Assembly (NCBI GenBank): GCA_024653775.1
Contig: JANLHZ010000126.1
Location: 1 to 38,520, forward strand
From: Planctomycetota bacterium
GTDB taxonomy: Bacteria; Planctomycetota; UBA8742; JACQVU01; JANLHZ01
Length of the DNA: 38,520 nt
Reading direction: 5' to 3'
The notes under the pieces were generated by a model that worked only from the letters and a program-made list of their open reading frames with translations, had not been told where the DNA came from and did no database searches. The number at the start of each line of letters is the position of its first letter. Position 1 is the first letter of the stretch. Positions 6,726-14,155 of the stretch are shown in pieces. The translations under genes and the position numbers were made by a program.

Positions 6726-8228
6726 TTATCCGTTCTGTTCGTCCGAATCGAGGGATTTCTTTTCCGCGCTCAGAATTCCGGAAATCCTCGCGATGGAGTC
6801 TTCGATCCGCGCGAGTTCCTTCTCGAGATTTTCGACTTCCGTCCGCTGAGTTTCAAGCCGCGATTTGACGAGCTGGCTAGACGTAGTCAGCTCAGCGAGT
6901 TCGAGCGCGAGTTCGCGGTGGGTTTCGAGGCTGAGCGCTCTGTGTTTATCCATTTCCGTCTCGTAGATGCCGAGGAGGCTATCGAACCGTCCGAGGAGTC
7001 TGTCGAATCTGTCGTGCGATAATAACTCGATGATCGGGGACTTGTCACGCTTTCGTTTCACGGGGGCCTCGACGAATTTTATCAGCCTGTGGTACGTGAT
7101 GTCCCAGGTGAACCGCTCCCGCGCGAGTTTCGCCGCGCCTTCCGCGCGACGCTCGGTCTCTCTGTGGTTCTCGATGACTTCGACCGCCGCGGCTCGAATC
7201 TGCTCCGCGTCGTCCGGATCCACGAGCCAACCAGCGTTGTACTCCTCGATAAGCGGCGCAAGTTCCGTGTTCTTCGGATGGATCACCGGAAGTCCCGCCC
7301 AGAGGTACGTCACCGTCCGCGTCGGGAACGCAAGCTCGCGCTCCGAATTCGTGGTCATCACGTCGATCGCCGCGGTGGACGCGCACAGCTCCGTGACAAG
7401 CTCCTCGAAGTTCAGGAGGTCGCTGGCGAGAAGCCTTCCGCTACTACCGATCTTGGAAAGGAATTCGCCCCTCGAAAGCGTGGGCATCGACTTCGTGTAT
7501 CTCGATCTCGCGTCGAAACCGATGTTGGTCGAGTGGGAGCCGACGATCACGCGGAGTAAACCGTGGTTCCGTTTTTCAAGAAGATCGAGGGTTGTCTTCA
7601 GCGCGAGGTGCGGATCCTGCCAGGGCCAGAGCAGCCCGCCGTAGAAGAACGTCGGCTCCTTCGAAGGATGACGCTCCGGAAGCTGCGGATCGAATCCGAC
7701 CGGCGCGATCTCGACGGGGATGTTCCTATAGTCGACTCCCGCCATCAGAAGCCAGGGTACGTGGTACTTCTTCTGCGCCGCGCTCGACACGAGGAAGAGG
7801 TCCGCCATCGAAAGCGCCTGCACCTTCGCGATAACGTTCTGACTGAAGTTCCCGTGGCCGCGGTAGAGGTTTTCGAGGATCAGCGGGCCTGGAATGTCGA
7901 TCACCGTCGGGAGCGGCACGTCTCCGACCCACGCGGTTAAGGTCCACTGCTCGTAGATCAGGACGTCCGGAAGCAGCCGCGTTATCAGCGACTTCGCGCT
8001 GTCCGGCGTGTGCGCGCTATCCTTCACCCACGTCGGCGGATTCTGAAGCTGATCGACAACCGCCTTCGGAAGGGAGAGAATCACCTCGTGGCCCCGCGCC
8101 GCGAGAGCTTTCATCATTCCGTGTACACGCACGCCGCCGCCGCCGACGGGAATCCCGAGGCCGGGCACAGGCTCGGTGGAGAAAATCAAAACTCGTCGTC
8201 GGACTCTTCCTGGCATTACGAAGGGCAA
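6726..8228 (-). CDS. Glycosyltransferase (GT-B, family 4-like) with C-terminal coiled coil
   Basis: A 500-residue protein. The N-terminal Rossmann half starts with RRRVLIFSTEPVPGLG and has the typical glycine-rich acceptor loop GGGGVRVHGMMKALAARGHEV. The second half carries FFYGGLLWPWQDPHLAL and the donor-binding stretch ELAFPTRTVTYLWAGLPVIHP, as in GT4/GT1 enzymes. After about residue 390 it becomes a helical, charged tail of some 110 residues with heptads, probably a coiled coil for oligomerisation. It likely transfers a sugar to a cell-surface glycan or glycolipid; donor and acceptor are unknown. The TTG start at 8228 is chosen because GGGAG lies about seven bases upstream; the next in-frame ATG at 8216 has none. 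The adjoining element at 6675-6723 separates it from the lipoprotein gene. Confidence 0.82.
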   Translation of the reverse strand: MPFVMPGRVRRRVLIFSTEPVPGLGIPVGGGGVRVHGMMKALAARGHEVILSLPKAVVDQLQNPPTWVKDSAHTPDSAKSLITRLLPDVLIYEQWTLTAWVGDVPLPTVIDIPGPLILENLYRGHGNFSQNVIAKVQALSMADLFLVSSAAQKKYHVPWLLMAGVDYRNIPVEIAPVGFDPQLPERHPSKEPTFFYGGLLWPWQDPHLALKTTLDLLEKRNHGLLRVIVGSHSTNIGFDARSRYTKSMPTLSRGEFLSKIGSSGRLLASDLLNFEELVTELCASTAAIDVMTTNSERELAFPTRTVTYLWAGLPVIHPKNTELAPLIEEYNAGWLVDPDDAEQIRAAAVEVIENHRETERRAEGAAKLARERFTWDITYHRLIKFVEAPVKRKRDKSPIIELLSHDRFDRLLGRFDSLLGIYETEMDKHRALSLETHRELALELAELTTSSQLVKSRLETQRTEVENLEKELARIEDSIARISGILSAEKKSLDSDEQNG

Positions 8229-8274
8229 TGATAAACTCCCGCCGCCACGCGCTGAAGCCTGTAATCAGAAATGG

Positions 8275-8416
8275 GTAACTGTTCACGGGGTAGTTCGCAG
8301 TCTATAGCGGGAATCTGTTCGTAGTGTGCTCGTAAGAGCATATTTCCAGATAGTAGAGGATCGAAGAAACGCCTTACGGCGCCACTACGAACGCGAACTG
8401 CCATGTGAACAGTTAC
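8275..8416. mobile_element. 142-bp MITE with 24-bp terminal inverted repeats and 8-bp target duplication
   Basis: The left end starts GTAACTGTTCAC at 8275 and the right end finishes GTGAACAGTTAC at 8416. The arms match over 24 bases with three mismatches. AGAAATGG occurs directly on both sides (8267-8274 and 8417-8424), a target-site duplication of 8 bp. GTAA ends with 8-bp duplications are the IS66-family pattern. Inside are a second inverted repeat (GTTCGTAGTG 8317-8326 with CACTACGAAC 8383-8392) and two small hairpins with GTAA (8327-8340) and TTAC (8370-8381) loops. It has no coding capacity. It occupies most of the 261-bp gap between the glycosyltransferase start and the end of the acidic membrane protein gene; I see nothing else in that gap. 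Confidence 0.85.
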
Positions 8417-8489
8417 AGAAATGGATCATTGAGTCGCCGGCTTTTATCAGACCTAAAACGCATCTAAAAGTCGAACGACAGCCTGCGTC

Positions 8490-10994
8490 CTACATCAACC
8501 CTTCGCCGAGGAAGATCGTGCCGCCCGCGACACAGCCTCCCGCGATGAGGATTCCGAAGAAGTGAAGCAGCAGCGACTTCTTGCTGATCCCCCCGAACGC
8601 GCCGAGCACGCTGACCGCGCCTCCGCCAAGGAGGAGGTACGACCCGAGTTCGAGTCCCTGCGCCTGTTTCGAAAGCAGAAGCGCGAGCGGAACTATCGCG
8701 ATCCCGCCGCCGAGCACGCTAAGGAACGTCGTAAAGAACCCCGGCGATTTCCGTTTGAGGAAAAGGAACCTGCCGACGAGAATCACGCCTACCGCCAGCG
8801 GCGCGATGAACAGCATTCCGAGCAGGTCGGCGTTCAGAAGCCTCGCGTCCTTCGCGACTCCAGTGACTTTTTCGAGCGCGCCTTCCATCACTCCCCATCC
8901 GCCCGAGAAAGTCTGGACGATTACGTTCAGCCCGGAATCCACCGGAGCGTCGCTGCCCCAGGTCACCTGGCCGGTCAGGGTCTTGAAATTCGCGAACGGC
9001 ATCACGACGCCAAGGATCAGCAGCAGCCCGCCAATGAAGTGCAGGAAGGAGATGAACTTGACTCCCGCGGACTCCGCTTCCTGCGCCTGCCTCCGCTCGG
9101 CGAAGGATGAAAGCTGCTCGCTGCTTTCCTCGCTGACTTCGTCTTCGTCGAAGCTGAGGTCGGATTCCACGGACGCGTCCTCGTCCTCATCTGAAATCTC
9201 TTCGAGGGAATCTTCGTCGTCGGACTTCTCTTCGTCCTCCTCCGTGATTTCCTCGAGTTCATCGAGTTCATCGTCCTCGTCCGAAATCTCATCGAGTTCC
9301 TCGTCCGTCGCGCCGGCTTTGTCTTCTTCTTCGTCGTCTGCGCTTTTCTCTTCCTCATCCTCGTCGATTTCAGACAGTCCGGAAAGTCCGTCGTCGTCCG
9401 TGCCGGCTTCTTCGGAGTCGCCCGCTTCTTCGGAGTCGCTATGATCGAGGTCTTCTTCAAGCTCCTTCTCGATGTCCTTGACCTCGCTGTCTGTAACCTC
9501 GGATAACGAGAACTCGTCGTCGATCACATCCTCGTCCCCGGAGCCGAGACCTTCCGCGTCGGTAGCGTTCTGGTCCTTCTCTTCGTCGTCAATGAGATCG
9601 AAACCCTCCGCGTCCGTCGCGGCACCTTCCTCCTCGGCCTCATCATCCCGGCCCGCGCCTGCGTCCGTCTCGTCCACGCCTGCGTCCGTCTCGTCCGCGG
9701 ACTTCTCGTCGTCGATCAGATCGAATCCTTCTTCCTCTCCAGAGAGTTCGTCGATGCTCGCAACCTTCTCCACCGGCGGCTCGACGATGCTGTCTTCGAG
9801 CGGTTCAGATTCTCCGTCGTCGATCAGTTCGAAACTCTCCTCGTCCGCGGAATCCTTCTCCCCGGACTCCTTCAGATCGAAACCTTCCGCGTCGGTCGCG
9901 TCGTCCATTCCGGCACCGGAATGCGCGTGTTCGGGCGTGCCGTCGTCGAAAACGAACTCGTCTTCCACGACATCATCCGCGGCTTTCGACGACGCTTCAA
10001 AAGCAGGTTCGTCCCCCGGTTCGAAAGGCTCCTCGTCGGAAGGAAGCTCGTCGAAGCTGAATTCCTCCTCCACGAGTTCTTCCGTGCTCGTTTCCTCGGA
10101 CTTGTCCTTCGCCGGGGAAATCGGCGCTAGATTCGGATCGCTGAACCTTCCTCCTACGACTGCGTCCTCCTCCGCGAATTCGTCACTGGCGAACTCGTCC
10201 GACGACGGGGAGATCATACTGTCGCGAACTTCTTCGTCGCGGACAGGGTCCATTCCGTCCGCGTCGGTGTCAGCCGAAAGCGACGAGGGTTTGTCCGAGT
10301 CGACGAACTCTCCCTCCGGGGCCTCGAAACCAGGCGGCGACGCGCTTTCCGTATCTTCGTCCCACACTTCCTCGGTCGCGCTCGGTCGACCGGCGTTCGC
10401 GGGCTTCTCGTCGAGTCCCATAAGCGCAAGCTTATCCGCGATCCCGCCGCCCCCCGATGGAACGGAAGAACTCGCGGCGGATTCCGCGCGGCCCATTCTG
10501 CGCATCGGAGTCGCGTCGCCAGACTCCTTCAGAGGAATAGTGCTCCCGGCGGGCGCGTCCTCCCGTGCCATCGTTTCCGTCGACTTCACCGCGAAACGTT
10601 CGTACTCGCGCCAGATTCCTTCCGCCTGGCGCTTGTTCATCGTTCCCTCGTCGATGAGGATTTCGTCGACCGCTTTCACCGTGTGCAGGGTTTTGAAAAG
10701 CGTCGCCTGCACCGCGAGCGCGTTATCGACCTGCTCCTGATCCACGAATCCCTTGCGCACTGCGCGGCGGGCGAACTTCTTGTCCTTTTCCCTTCGATTG
10801 GCGTATTCCACCGCGCTCGCGATAGCGTCGACCTTGCGGGTGTCGAGCGCTCCCTGCTCCACGAGGACGTCGGAGAGAGGCCTTCCGCCGCCGCCGTTTT
10901 CAAGCTGTTTCATCGCCGCGTCGAGCTGGGACTGCGACACGGCTTTGTTCTTGAGCGCTATCTGGCCGAAAAGTTCGTCTTCCCGAGTTATCAT
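8490..10994 (-). CDS. Large acidic membrane protein with GspE-N-like N-terminal region
   Basis: An 834-residue protein in three parts. Residues 1-140 contain two or three helical modules (REDELFGQIALKNKAVSQ, LSDVLVEQGALD, AVDEILIDEGTMNKRQ) like the N-terminal MshEN/GspE-N domains that bind cyclic di-GMP or partners in secretion ATPases. Residues of about 190-630 are a strongly acidic, low-complexity linker with repeats of the type EGFDLIDDEE. The final 200 residues hold about five transmembrane helices, starting VKFISFLHFIGGLLLILG. No ATPase domain is present. The ATG at 10994 is chosen over an upstream TTG (11033) because GGAG sits six bases before it. It is cotranscribed with the exported TPR-like gene upstream. 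A role in signalling or scaffolding at the membrane is inference. Confidence 0.7.
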   Translation of the reverse strand: MITREDELFGQIALKNKAVSQSQLDAAMKQLENGGGGRPLSDVLVEQGALDTRKVDAIASAVEYANRREKDKKFARRAVRKGFVDQEQVDNALAVQATLFKTLHTVKAVDEILIDEGTMNKRQAEGIWREYERFAVKSTETMAREDAPAGSTIPLKESGDATPMRRMGRAESAASSSVPSGGGGIADKLALMGLDEKPANAGRPSATEEVWDEDTESASPPGFEAPEGEFVDSDKPSSLSADTDADGMDPVRDEEVRDSMISPSSDEFASDEFAEEDAVVGGRFSDPNLAPISPAKDKSEETSTEELVEEEFSFDELPSDEEPFEPGDEPAFEASSKAADDVVEDEFVFDDGTPEHAHSGAGMDDATDAEGFDLKESGEKDSADEESFELIDDGESEPLEDSIVEPPVEKVASIDELSGEEEGFDLIDDEKSADETDAGVDETDAGAGRDDEAEEEGAATDAEGFDLIDDEEKDQNATDAEGLGSGDEDVIDDEFSLSEVTDSEVKDIEKELEEDLDHSDSEEAGDSEEAGTDDDGLSGLSEIDEDEEEKSADDEEEDKAGATDEELDEISDEDDELDELEEITEEDEEKSDDEDSLEEISDEDEDASVESDLSFDEDEVSEESSEQLSSFAERRQAQEAESAGVKFISFLHFIGGLLLILGVVMPFANFKTLTGQVTWGSDAPVDSGLNVIVQTFSGGWGVMEGALEKVTGVAKDARLLNADLLGMLFIAPLAVGVILVGRFLFLKRKSPGFFTTFLSVLGGGIAIVPLALLLSKQAQGLELGSYLLLGGGAVSVLGAFGGISKKSLLLHFFGILIAGGCVAGGTIFLGEGLM

Positions 10995-11036
10995 TATCTT
11001 CTCCGTGGAACCGTAAAGGGGCGGGGATTCCAAAAT

Positions 11037-12116
11037 CTATTCGCAATCAAGTTCTCGTGCGTGGGGGGAATTCATGTTCAAAAGGTCTCGCTGAAGTCTG
11101 ACCACGTAACTGCGGTACGCCTCCGCTACCATCGGTCTCGATTCCGATTCCGCGAGTCGATTCAGGCAGACCGCCGCGCGGCAAAGCGCGTGCTCCTTCA
11201 TCTCCGGAGTAGCGCCGCGGGAATATATCACAACGTTCCGCATATACCATTTCTGCGCTTCCTGGTAGTTCCCCGCGGCGTAAGCGTCGTCGCCCAGAAG
11301 GTTCGCGGCGATCGACTTGACGGTGTCGTCGCTGAACCCGACCTCGAATGCCTGACGGAACATTTCGACGGCTTTAGCCTTGTCGTTGTCGGCTTTCAGA
11401 TAGCAGATACCGAGAAGCGCGAGTGCGCGTCCGTACGTGTCCTTAGCGCTTTCGTTGCTGCGAAGAGATTCGAGGATTCTTTCGAGCTTGGCTTTCGCCT
11501 GGGCGTAGTCCTCCTGCTGGACCGCGATCCACGCGTCCCAGAATCCGCCCGTAGCTTCGAAACCCGGAAGCGACGCAAGGGACGAGAAGCTGTTCCGCGC
11601 CCTCGAAAGCTGCCCGAGCGCGACCGCGGCTTTCCCGGACATCTCGAGCGCTTCCGCCTTGAACCATGTGTTCGCGAAAGCCTCGATGAACTGATCGCAG
11701 GAACTGATGGTCTGTTCGTGCCTTCCACGGGCTTCGTTGCTCCGGCAGATCAGATACCAGCTTTCCTGTTTGTCGACGTCGGTGGAACTGCGGGATTCGA
11801 GCGCTTCCTTCGCGCGGATTTCGACCTGGTTGAAATCGTTCGCCGCGAAGGCTTCGAACGCGGTCCGAAGCGACCTCGCGCGGCTTTCGTCCGCGCGCTC
11901 GAAGTAAGGCGGTGCGAGGTCGGAACGCTGAACTTCCATGCGAACGCTCTGCCCGCTGACTTCCCTCGTCAGAGTGATCGCCGTGAACGAAAGGCCAGTG
12001 ATCTCGCCTTCGAGCGGATCCCCGCCCTTCTTGTAGACCTTGTCTGCAAGAGCTATCTGGCTGAAAGCCGCGACGATCAGCATGGCGAAAAGCGCCTTGT
12101 GAACTGCATTCTTCAT
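11037..12116 (-). CDS. Exported TPR-like repeat protein
   Basis: A 359-residue protein with a clear signal peptide (MKNAVHKALFAMLIVAAFSQ, cleavage probably after ALA near 24). A short beta-rich region follows (GDPLEGEITGLSFTAITLTRE), like the small beta-domain that often precedes periplasmic TPR arrays. The rest is helical, with repeated alanine/aromatic patterns (FEAFAANDFNQVEIRAKEAL, ALALLGICYLKADNDKAKAV, AANLLGDDAYAAGNYQEA), consistent with tetratricopeptide repeats. It probably acts as a periplasmic scaffold; no catalytic motif is seen. AGGGA lies eight bases before the ATG. A consensus promoter lies at 12240-12267, and the acidic membrane protein gene starts 42 bases after its stop, so the two likely form one operon. 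Confidence 0.72.
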   Translation of the reverse strand: MKNAVHKALFAMLIVAAFSQIALADKVYKKGGDPLEGEITGLSFTAITLTREVSGQSVRMEVQRSDLAPPYFERADESRARSLRTAFEAFAANDFNQVEIRAKEALESRSSTDVDKQESWYLICRSNEARGRHEQTISSCDQFIEAFANTWFKAEALEMSGKAAVALGQLSRARNSFSSLASLPGFEATGGFWDAWIAVQQEDYAQAKAKLERILESLRSNESAKDTYGRALALLGICYLKADNDKAKAVEMFRQAFEVGFSDDTVKSIAANLLGDDAYAAGNYQEAQKWYMRNVVIYSRGATPEMKEHALCRAAVCLNRLAESESRPMVAEAYRSYVVRLQRDLLNMNSPHARELDCE

Positions 12117-12239
12117 TTTGATTTTCCCTGATTATCGAGCTTGCGATTCACGCCTTGACTTGTCTTCTGGCCCGATCGCAAAAGCCTGAGCCATGCGGTC
12201 ACGGGCGCTGTTCGCCGGGCGTTTATAATTCATTTCCGG

Positions 12240-12267
12240 ATTATAGGACGGGCTATTTACAAGTCAA
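12240..12267 (-). promoter_or_regulatory. Strong sigma-70-like promoter for the TPR-like/acidic membrane protein operon
   Basis: Reading the - strand, TTGACT (12267-12262) and a perfect TATAAT (12245-12240) are 16 bp apart. The leader to the ATG at 12116 is about 117 bases. The -35 element lies within one arm of a 12-bp inverted repeat (12153-12164 with 12259-12270); the second arm lies in the leader, so the pair may be an operator or a structured leader. The rest of 12117-12405 shows no other feature. Confidence 0.7.
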
Positions 12268-12405
12268 GGCAAATGAACGCCTGCTCTGCCAAAAGTATGC
12301 GCGCCAGCGAAGCTGCGATCCGTCCTCCGTTTGTAGGAACGAATTCGATGGATTTTTGTTCGGAATTATGGAAGTCTTGGCTTTTCATCCTACGCTGAGC
12401 GAACA

Positions 12406-12693
12406 ATGTCGGCGATGGATCGCGTGATCCCGGGAGAGGGCAGAAAAATGGTCAAATCGACTTTAATGGAGCAATACGAGCGAGGCGTCAGAAAAGGGGA
12501 GGCTCGCGGGGAACTCAAGGGAATCCTCAAAGGAGTCTCGCTCGCGATAGAAGCAAAGTTCGGACCTTCCGGCAGACGGCTGATAAAACTTGTCTCCGAT
12601 ATCGAGGAAGTCGAGAAAATCGAAAAGATCGGCAAGCAGATACTGAAAGCTGAAACAGTTTCACATCTGAAGGAGTTCATAGAGTCCCTTTAG
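12406..12693 (+). CDS. Probable C-terminal remnant of an Rpn-family nuclease/transposase-like protein
   Basis: A 95-residue reading frame whose centre, RGVRKGEARGELKGILKGV, is the glycine/lysine/glutamate-rich linker typical of Rpn (PD-(D/E)XK, recombination-promoting nuclease) proteins. The stretch SLAIEAKFGPSGRRLIKL and a final helical region ending HLKEFIESL match the small C-terminal domain that follows this linker. The catalytic PD-(D/E)XK domain is missing, and the DNA upstream does not encode it in any frame I could follow. It may be a decayed gene or a small stand-alone C-terminal product, as some Rpn genes are known to make. An internal ATG at 12448, preceded by GAGGG, is an equally good start. 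The stop lies in one arm of a long inverted repeat. Confidence 0.5.
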   Translation: MSAMDRVIPGEGRKMVKSTLMEQYERGVRKGEARGELKGILKGVSLAIEAKFGPSGRRLIKLVSDIEEVEKIEKIGKQILKAETVSHLKEFIESL

Positions 12694-12873
12694 GAGGCGC
12701 AAAATAATAAGTTTTACAAAATCACGCTCAGATTTATGTCAGATTCGTTTTGCGCGAGAGAGCGAAACCGGAAGCGTAGCCGTAGTTCCGGTGAGGATTT
12801 CGTGACCGAGCGCGAAGCAAAGATGGCGTGAAGATGTGATGGGAGATGTATAAGTTATTATTTTACGCCTCCT
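12692..12873. repeat. 182-bp inverted-repeat element between convergent genes
   Basis: Arms 12692-12713 and 12852-12873 are 22 bases long and match at 20 positions in inverted orientation. The centre contains a hairpin with stem ACCGGAA/TTCCGGT. The left arm starts inside the stop codon of the Rpn-like gene; the right arm holds the last codons and stop of the membrane protein gene on the - strand. It could be a bidirectional terminator or a small mobile element; no target duplication was found. Confidence 0.55.
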
Positions 12874-13393
12874 TAGCTTTGCCGGTCAACCTTTCAAAGA
12901 GTCTGTAGCCAATTTCGACTGCAATCGCTATCAGAACCATCACCGGCGTGAACCTCATAAACGACATGTCGTTCTGCACCACCCAGAACGACGTCCGTTC
13001 GTACGAAAACGGCGCGAACGGCATCATCTGTCCGACGCCTTCGAGATGGTATTCGAAATAGTCGAGGAATATGTGCGCGAACCCGCCGAGCAAAAGCACG
13101 AAGAATACGGTCTTACGCTGCCTCTCGACGAACAGAAACGACAGAAGATAACACACGACGATCCAGCCGATCGGAGTCTGCACCGGCACCGGAAAATACG
13201 GAGGAGTCTTCAGAATGTCCGCCATGAACTTCGTGATGACGTCCGGAACCACGTTTCCGAAGGCCCACAGAAAATAAGTCGTCGAAGTCACCGGCGCTGA
13301 GAGTCCGAGCGAACCGACAGGCTTCGCGAACAGCGGACGCACCAGCCTCCTGGTCGAGAGCGAAAAACAAAGATGAGCCAGCGCGTCGGGCAT
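12863..13393 (-). CDS. Small membrane protein, possible DUF457/YdjM-type metal-dependent hydrolase relative
   Basis: A 176-residue protein with about four hydrophobic segments. It starts MPDALAHLCFS, followed by TTYFLWAFGNVVPDV, a membrane segment at WIVVCYLLSFLFV, and GGFAHIFLDYFEYHLEG. An early histidine, an N/D pair in the second helix and an HxxxD-type motif are the pattern of YdjM-like (DUF457) membrane-bound metal-dependent hydrolases, but overall similarity is weak by eye. The ATG at 13393 is preceded by an A-rich stretch with GAAGAAAAA rather than a good Shine-Dalgarno sequence. The 3' end overlaps an arm of the inverted repeat at 12692-12873, so the last codons are repeat-derived. 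The neighbours give no functional hint. Confidence 0.55.
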   Translation of the reverse strand: MPDALAHLCFSLSTRRLVRPLFAKPVGSLGLSAPVTSTTYFLWAFGNVVPDVITKFMADILKTPPYFPVPVQTPIGWIVVCYLLSFLFVERQRKTVFFVLLLGGFAHIFLDYFEYHLEGVGQMMPFAPFSYERTSFWVVQNDMSFMRFTPVMVLIAIAVEIGYRLFERLTGKAKEA

Positions 13394-13460
13394 TTTTTCT
13401 TCGATCGTGTAAAATGGAACGGTGCGAGCCGGATTCTATGAGGCTGCTTAAAACCGAATT

Positions 13461-14045
13461 CTAATCGACGGATGAAGGCCGGAAAAAGCTTTCGATCTTC
13501 ACCTCGGATCCGAAAGTGCAGATAACCGCCTCGCCGACTTCGAATCGCTCGCGGTATATCTCAGCGAGGTCGCGGCCCTTCAGATGGAAGGTGTAGATCG
13601 CGATCGGATCCCGGTGGCTCACCGCCACAATCGTTTTGCCGGGGCTTTCCAAAGCGACTTCGCTCGAAAACGAATCCATCCGTTCGACGATCTCCGCGAA
13701 TGGTTCCACGTTCGGGTCGCTCCCTGGCTTTTTCGTGTGCGGAACGTCCCAAAGCGTCCCGAACTTGCTTCCCTCGTAGTGTGGAATCCCCGTTTCTATC
13801 AGTCTGTCGTCAACGACGGGCGAGATACCAATTTTCGAGGAGATTATCGCCGCGCTTTCCAGCGCCCGTTCGAGCGGCGAGCAGTATAGTCCGTCGACAT
13901 CCGCGTTTTCGCTCACGAACCCGGCGAACTCGGAAATCTGCCCCCGGCCTTTTTCGCTGAGTGGAAACCCCGGCAGCCTTCCGTAGAGGATTTCATTCGG
14001 GTTGTAGACTTCGCCGTGCCGGACGAAAATTATTTTCGTGGTCAT
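13461..14045 (-). CDS. Histidine phosphatase (phosphoglycerate mutase-like) family protein
   Basis: A 194-residue protein with the branch-1 histidine phosphatase motifs: RHGE at residues 9-12 (nucleophile His10), SPLERALES around Arg60, the acidic RLIETG at 81-86, and the second catalytic His144 in AVSHRDP. The usual length is about 200 residues, so it is complete. Members dephosphorylate small metabolites (sugar phosphates, cobalamin intermediates, phosphoglycerate) or proteins; the substrate cannot be told here. YNPNEILYGRLPGFPLSEKG resembles the broad sugar-phosphate group rather than true glycolytic mutases. The ATG at 14045 has no Shine-Dalgarno sequence; TAAACT ends six bases upstream, which could be a -10 box for a leaderless message, but no matching -35 was found. 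It is divergent from the flippase-like gene. Confidence 0.85.
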   Translation of the reverse strand: MTTKIIFVRHGEVYNPNEILYGRLPGFPLSEKGRGQISEFAGFVSENADVDGLYCSPLERALESAAIISSKIGISPVVDDRLIETGIPHYEGSKFGTLWDVPHTKKPGSDPNVEPFAEIVERMDSFSSEVALESPGKTIVAVSHRDPIAIYTFHLKGRDLAEIYRERFEVGEAVICTFGSEVKIESFFRPSSVD

Positions 14046-14155
14046 CGGGTTAGTTTAGTCTGTGAGCGCGTCCCGTGGCAGAAAATTTATTGTGAATTCG
14101 ACGGCCGGAGAACGCAGAGTTAAACTCTCTGCAGGAATCATCCTCGGAGCCAGCT

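Noticed and set aside
8581-10740. Long serine-rich open frames on the + strand opposite the acidic membrane protein
   Set aside because: They are the antisense of GA-rich acidic codons; serine-only composition, no ribosome-binding sites, no domains.
12155-12427. 90-codon + strand frame upstream of the Rpn-like remnant
   Set aside because: It has no ribosome-binding site and no family features, and it runs through the promoter and leader of the TPR-like operon on the other strand.
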